Source of the DNA: Clostridia bacterium
GTDB lineage: Bacteria > Bacillota > Clostridia > Oscillospirales > Acutalibacteraceae
Direction: 5' to 3'
Assembly: GCA_900759575.1 (NCBI GenBank)
Contig: CAAEVU010000022.1
Coordinates: forward strand, 1 to 8,371
Length of the DNA stretch: 8,371 bases
Made by a program: the position numbers and the translations under genes
The notes under the pieces: generated by a model
Database searches by the model: none
The model's input: only the letters and a program-made list of their open reading frames with translations
What the model was told of the DNA's origin: nothing
Shown here: positions 6,084-8,371 of the stretch, in pieces
Position numbering within the stretch: position 1 is the first letter of the stretch
Layout of the letters: each line of letters opens with the position of its first letter

Positions 6084-6739
6084 CCACTTTATATATCGTG
6101 CGTCATTGCCAGTCAGCGGGCAACCTTTCCGGCCGGTTTCAGGGCCGGTTTGACGCCCCCATCAGTGAAGTGGGGGAGCAGCAGCTGGAGCTGCTTTCCC
6201 TGCGCTTTCGGAACGAACCTCTAGACGCCATCTATTCCAGCCCGTTGATCCGGGCCTATAAAACCGCAGAAGCCATCGGCAAGTATCACGATGTGCCCAT
6301 TCAAACGCGGGATGGCCTTTTGGAGATCGACGTGGGGGAGATCGAAAACAAACTGCTGACGGATATTGGAAAAGAGTACCCGGAACTTGCCCACAACTGG
6401 GATCATGCCCCGGATCTGTGCGTTTTCCCAGGCGGGGAAACCATGGTCCAGGTCTATGAGAGGATCAACCATACCGTTGACCAGATCATTGAGGAAAACC
6501 AGGGAAAGCGGATCGCCATTTCCACCCACGGGGGTGTGATCCGCAATCTGTATGCCCGGGTGCAATTCGGCTCCATTGAGGGGCTGCGAAATAGCGTTGT
6601 TTTCGGAAACACCAGCGTGAGTATTTTGGAAGCCGATCATGGGAAACTGACCTGGAAACAGATCAACGATCAATCCCATTTGCCGGAAGAGCTGCGTCAT
6701 TCTCCCATGCAGTATACCTTCCACACAGAAGCCATATGA
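6077..6739 (+). CDS. Histidine phosphatase (phosphoglycerate mutase-like) family protein
   Basis: A branch-1 histidine phosphatase of about 220 residues, cytosolic, with no signal peptide. The catalytic core is visible: R9-H10 in YIVRHCQSAGN (phospho-histidine H10), R59 in SSPLIRAYKTA, E83 in LLEIDVGE, and the second catalytic H151 in ISTHGG. Two deviations from the common signature stand out: Cys replaces Gly in RHG, and the usual WEG motif after the Glu is absent. Substrates in this family range from sugar phosphates to nucleotides and cobalamin intermediates, and the sequence does not decide between them. The start is TTG 6077 or GTG 6080 (219 residues), overlapping pyrD by 7 or 4 bases; no ATG is suitably placed. 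The end overlaps ruvX by 4 bases (ATGA). Sitting in the pyr operon, a nucleotide or phosphoribosyl substrate is conceivable, but that is inference only. Confidence 0.88.
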   Translation: MVTTLYIVRHCQSAGNLSGRFQGRFDAPISEVGEQQLELLSLRFRNEPLDAIYSSPLIRAYKTAEAIGKYHDVPIQTRDGLLEIDVGEIENKLLTDIGKEYPELAHNWDHAPDLCVFPGGETMVQVYERINHTVDQIIEENQGKRIAISTHGGVIRNLYARVQFGSIEGLRNSVVFGNTSVSILEADHGKLTWKQINDQSHLPEELRHSPMQYTFHTEAI

Positions 6740-7164
6740 TTATCCTAGGTGTGGATCTGGGAAAAGCCCGAACCGGGATTGCCATTTGCGATGGAGGAGA
6801 AATGCTGGCTTCGCCGCTGAAGGTCATTCAGGAGCATAACCGGGAGCGGTTGGTGGAGCAGATTGTTTTGTTGGCAAAGGAGCGTCGGGCTCAACTTTTG
6901 GCGGTGGGGCTCCCTCGGAATATGGACGGCAGTGAAGGGGAAAGCGCCCAAAATGCCCGGGAGATAGGAGCGCTGCTGGAACAGGCGTCCGGTTTGCCGG
7001 TGGAGTTTGTTGACGAGCGTGGAACTACCGTTACGGCTCACGGTTATTTGAACGAGACAAACACCCGTGGCAAACGCCGTAAAGCTGTGGTGGATGCTGT
7101 GGCAGCAACGGTGATTTTGCAAAATTATCTGGATTATCGTCGGCTGCACAAACAAGAGAATTGA
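6736..7164 (+). CDS. ruvX: RuvX/YqgF-family RNase H-fold nuclease (putative Holliday junction resolvase; pre-16S rRNA processing)
   Basis: A 142-residue protein of usual YqgF length with an RNase H-like fold. Catalytic acids are placed as in the family: D7 in ILGVDLGKARTG, the acidic pair D93/E94 in FVDERGTT, and D120 in VVDAVAATVIL. The conserved VGLPRNMDGSEG (57-68) is also present. In E. coli YqgF is implicated in 5' end maturation of 16S rRNA, while the Holliday-junction name comes from structural similarity. The common DERLTT reads DERGTT here, outside the catalytic positions. The ATG overlaps the phosphatase stop (ATGA) and has only a weak ribosome site, so reinitiation from the upstream gene is likely. 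No terminator follows before the degV promoter. Confidence 0.93.
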   Translation: MIILGVDLGKARTGIAICDGGEMLASPLKVIQEHNRERLVEQIVLLAKERRAQLLAVGLPRNMDGSEGESAQNAREIGALLEQASGLPVEFVDERGTTVTAHGYLNETNTRGKRRKAVVDAVAATVILQNYLDYRRLHKQEN

Positions 7165-7186
7165 TCTGCAAAAAACACAAAACTGG

Positions 7187-7215
7187 TTTACTTCTATTGG
7201 AAAATCCGGTATAAT
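7187..7215 (+). promoter_or_regulatory. Sigma-A promoter of degV
   Basis: TTTACT (7187-7192, four of six -35 positions) lies 17 bases before a perfect TATAAT (7210-7215), in the 126-base gap after ruvX. The expected start near 7222 gives a leader of about 70 bases. Read-through from the pyr operon may also reach degV, as I see no terminator between them. Confidence 0.7.
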
Positions 7216-7290
7216 TATTACAAATAGTTTGAGCGTCCCAAGAGATGACGGTAAAAACGTGGTGTCTGTGGACGCCGGGAGGAGCACACG

Positions 7291-8163
7291 ATGGGAAATT
7301 ACCAGATTATCACCGATTCTACGACAGATCTTACACCGGCACTGATCGAAGAGCTTCAAGTGCAGGTGATTCCCCTCTGTTATATGATGGAGGGCAAGAC
7401 CTATCACAATATTCCCGGCGGTGGGGAAATGGACGAACCTGCGTTTTACGCAAAACTTCGTGGGGGAACTTTGTCCACCACCACACAGGTCAACTCCGAG
7501 GAATTTCTCCAGGTGTTCACTCCGTTGCTGGAGGCTGGAAAAGATATTTTGTATATCGCTTTCTCTTCCGGTTTGAGCGGAACATATCAAAGTGCTTTGC
7601 TGGCCCGGGAAGAGCTGAAAGAGCGTTTCCCTGACCGTCGTTTAGAGGTGTTTGATTCCCTGTGTGCTTCCATGGGCGAAGGGCTTTTGGTTTACCATGC
7701 TGCAAAACTTTGCCAGGAGGGGAAGAGCCTGGACGAGGTGCTTGCCTGGCTGAAAGCCAATGCGTTGCGGCTGTGTCACTGGTTTACGGTGGATGATTTG
7801 AACCACTTAAAGCGTGGAGGACGTGTGTCTACGGCCACTGCGTTGGTGGGCACGATTCTGAACATCAAGCCGGTTCTGCATGTAGATAACGAAGGGCATT
7901 TGATCCCTGTGGCGAAAGTGCGGGGAAGAAAGCAGTCGCTGGATGCCCTTGTGAAACGCATGGAGGAAACAGCGGAAAATCCGGCAGAACAGATGGTCTT
8001 TATCAGCCACGGGGATTGTCTGGAGGACGCCCAGTATTTGGAACGGAAGATCCGGGAAACCATGGGTGTTCAGCACGTGAAAATCGGCTACATCGGACCG
8101 GTGATTGGCGCCCATTCCGGACCTGGTACGGTGGCGCTGTTCTTCCTTGGAAAAGAACGATAA
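7291..8163 (+). CDS. DegV-family fatty-acid-binding protein (FakB-like)
   Basis: A 290-residue DegV protein. Relatives such as staphylococcal FakB bind a fatty acid in a buried tunnel and present it to the kinase FakA, giving acyl-phosphate for phospholipid synthesis from exogenous fatty acids. Family features in order: IITDSTTDL (6-14); STTTQV (62-67), a carboxylate-binding loop; SSGLSGTYQSA (92-102); FDSLCASMGEG after the central strand; DDLNHLKRGGRVS, the conserved Arg/Gly segment; KPVLHVDNEG; and the C-terminal HSGPGTVALFF (275-285), whose His closes the head-group site. The start is ATG 7291 with GGGAGGAG (7277-7284) 6 bases upstream. It stands alone between its own promoter and terminator. 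A FakA/Dak2 partner is not in the window, and the bound lipid cannot be predicted from sequence. Confidence 0.94.
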   Translation: MGNYQIITDSTTDLTPALIEELQVQVIPLCYMMEGKTYHNIPGGGEMDEPAFYAKLRGGTLSTTTQVNSEEFLQVFTPLLEAGKDILYIAFSSGLSGTYQSALLAREELKERFPDRRLEVFDSLCASMGEGLLVYHAAKLCQEGKSLDEVLAWLKANALRLCHWFTVDDLNHLKRGGRVSTATALVGTILNIKPVLHVDNEGHLIPVAKVRGRKQSLDALVKRMEETAENPAEQMVFISHGDCLEDAQYLERKIRETMGVQHVKIGYIGPVIGAHSGPGTVALFFLGKER

Positions 8164-8186
8164 TTCTACGGAATATGCACAAAAAG

Positions 8187-8224
8187 AGCCTGCGGAGATT
8201 TAACATTCCGCAGGCTTGTTTTTT
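8187..8224 (+). terminator. Rho-independent terminator after degV
   Basis: A perfect 10-bp inverted repeat AGCCTGCGGA/TCCGCAGGCT (8187-8196 with 8207-8216) encloses a 10-base loop and is followed by TG and six T (8219-8224). It begins 24 bases after the degV stop codon. A preceding A-run may allow function on the other strand too. Confidence 0.95.
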
Positions 8225-8225
8225 C

Positions 8226-8254
8226 TTGACAAATCCGATTGAAACGGGTACAGT
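8226..8254 (+). promoter_or_regulatory. Sigma-A promoter of the gene at the right edge
   Basis: A perfect -35 box TTGACA (8226-8231) lies 17 bases before TACAGT (8249-8254, four of six -10 positions). It begins directly after the degV terminator and about 60 bases before a well-spaced ribosome site, which fits the start of a new transcription unit. Confidence 0.6.
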
Positions 8255-8314
8255 AATAAAGGCGTTTGGTTTATACAGGCGCCGTCATTCCAAACATAAA
8301 ACGAGGTGAGCAAA

Positions 8315-8371
8315 GTGATCGTCCCCCGAAGTAGCGGCAGCACAAAACCTGGAGGGGAAAGTGCGGCCAAA
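8315..8371 (+). CDS. Unidentified protein, N-terminal 19 codons only
   Basis: A GTG at 8315 follows the ribosome-site-like GAGGTGAG (8303-8310) by 4 bases, or by about 6 from its AGGTGA core. The frame stays open to the window edge. The visible N-terminus (MIVPRSSGSTKPGGESAAK) is basic and rich in Ser, Gly and Lys, with no membrane segment or recognisable domain. A new promoter upstream supports a real gene, but 19 residues are too few for a family call. I do not recognise it. Confidence 0.45.
   Translation, partial: MIVPRSSGSTKPGGESAAK

Noticed and set aside
6131..6150. Two copies of GGCCGGTT close together
   Set aside because: It is short and explained by the encoded repeat GRFQGRF in the phosphatase.
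6180..6195. Perfect 6-bp inverted repeat AGCAGC-TGGA-GCTGCT
   Set aside because: It lies inside the phosphatase coding sequence (QQLELL), has no following T-run, and is explained by Gln/Leu codons.
6745..7590. Minus-strand open frame (281 codons) across ruvX, the gap and the start of degV
   Set aside because: It covers two clear family members and a promoter in antisense, and shows no domain or plausible ribosome site.
1..8371. Possible novel defence, mobile or other undescribed system
   Set aside because: Every complete gene belongs to a known core family. No direct-repeat array, integrase, transposase, toxin-antitoxin pair, phage gene or retron-like structure was seen on either strand.

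Overview
The window looks like chromosomal DNA of an anaerobic Firmicute of class Clostridia. The best guess is a gut Oscillospiraceae-type bacterium (Flavonifractor, Oscillibacter or Intestinimonas-like), with no claim to species. The reasons are moderate GC, strong AGGAGG-type ribosome sites, an HndD-like [FeFe]-hydrogenase, a class 1B dihydroorotate dehydrogenase with its PyrK partner, and a DegV protein. All genes are on the plus strand, densely packed, and no stretch over 300 bases lacks a gene. I see no mobile element, CRISPR array, rRNA or tRNA.

Layout. Bases 1-1162 hold the 3' part of an [FeFe]-hydrogenase catalytic subunit, closed by a rho-independent terminator (1184-1226). A sigma-A promoter (1253-1281) then opens a run of seven tightly spaced genes: a membrane-anchored YdcF/DUF218 protein (1322-2092), pyrC dihydroorotase (2109-3377), pyrF OMP decarboxylase (3439-4374), pyrK (4399-5157), pyrD (5172-6083), a histidine phosphatase (6077-6739) and the RuvX/YqgF nuclease (6736-7164). 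The last two joins are short overlaps, so these genes are probably translationally coupled. A second promoter (7187-7215) drives degV (7291-8163), which ends at a textbook terminator (8187-8224). A third promoter (8226-8254) leads into a gene whose first 19 codons (8315-8371) are all that is visible.

How the genes work together. PyrC makes dihydroorotate. PyrD with PyrK oxidises it to orotate, passing electrons through FMN, FeS and FAD to NAD+. PyrF makes UMP from OMP. The intervening step (PyrE) and the early steps (CarAB, PyrB) are not in the window. The YdcF-like protein, the phosphatase and RuvX share the transcription unit without an obvious biochemical link to UMP synthesis. The hydrogenase would belong to a separate upstream unit, probably an NAD(P)-linked or electron-bifurcating complex.

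Overall this is core metabolic DNA. I did not find a convincing undescribed system. The items most worth a second look are two substitutions in the hydrogenase H-cluster motifs, the non-pyrimidine passengers of the pyr operon with no visible pyrimidine-sensing leader, and the unidentified gene starting at the right edge.
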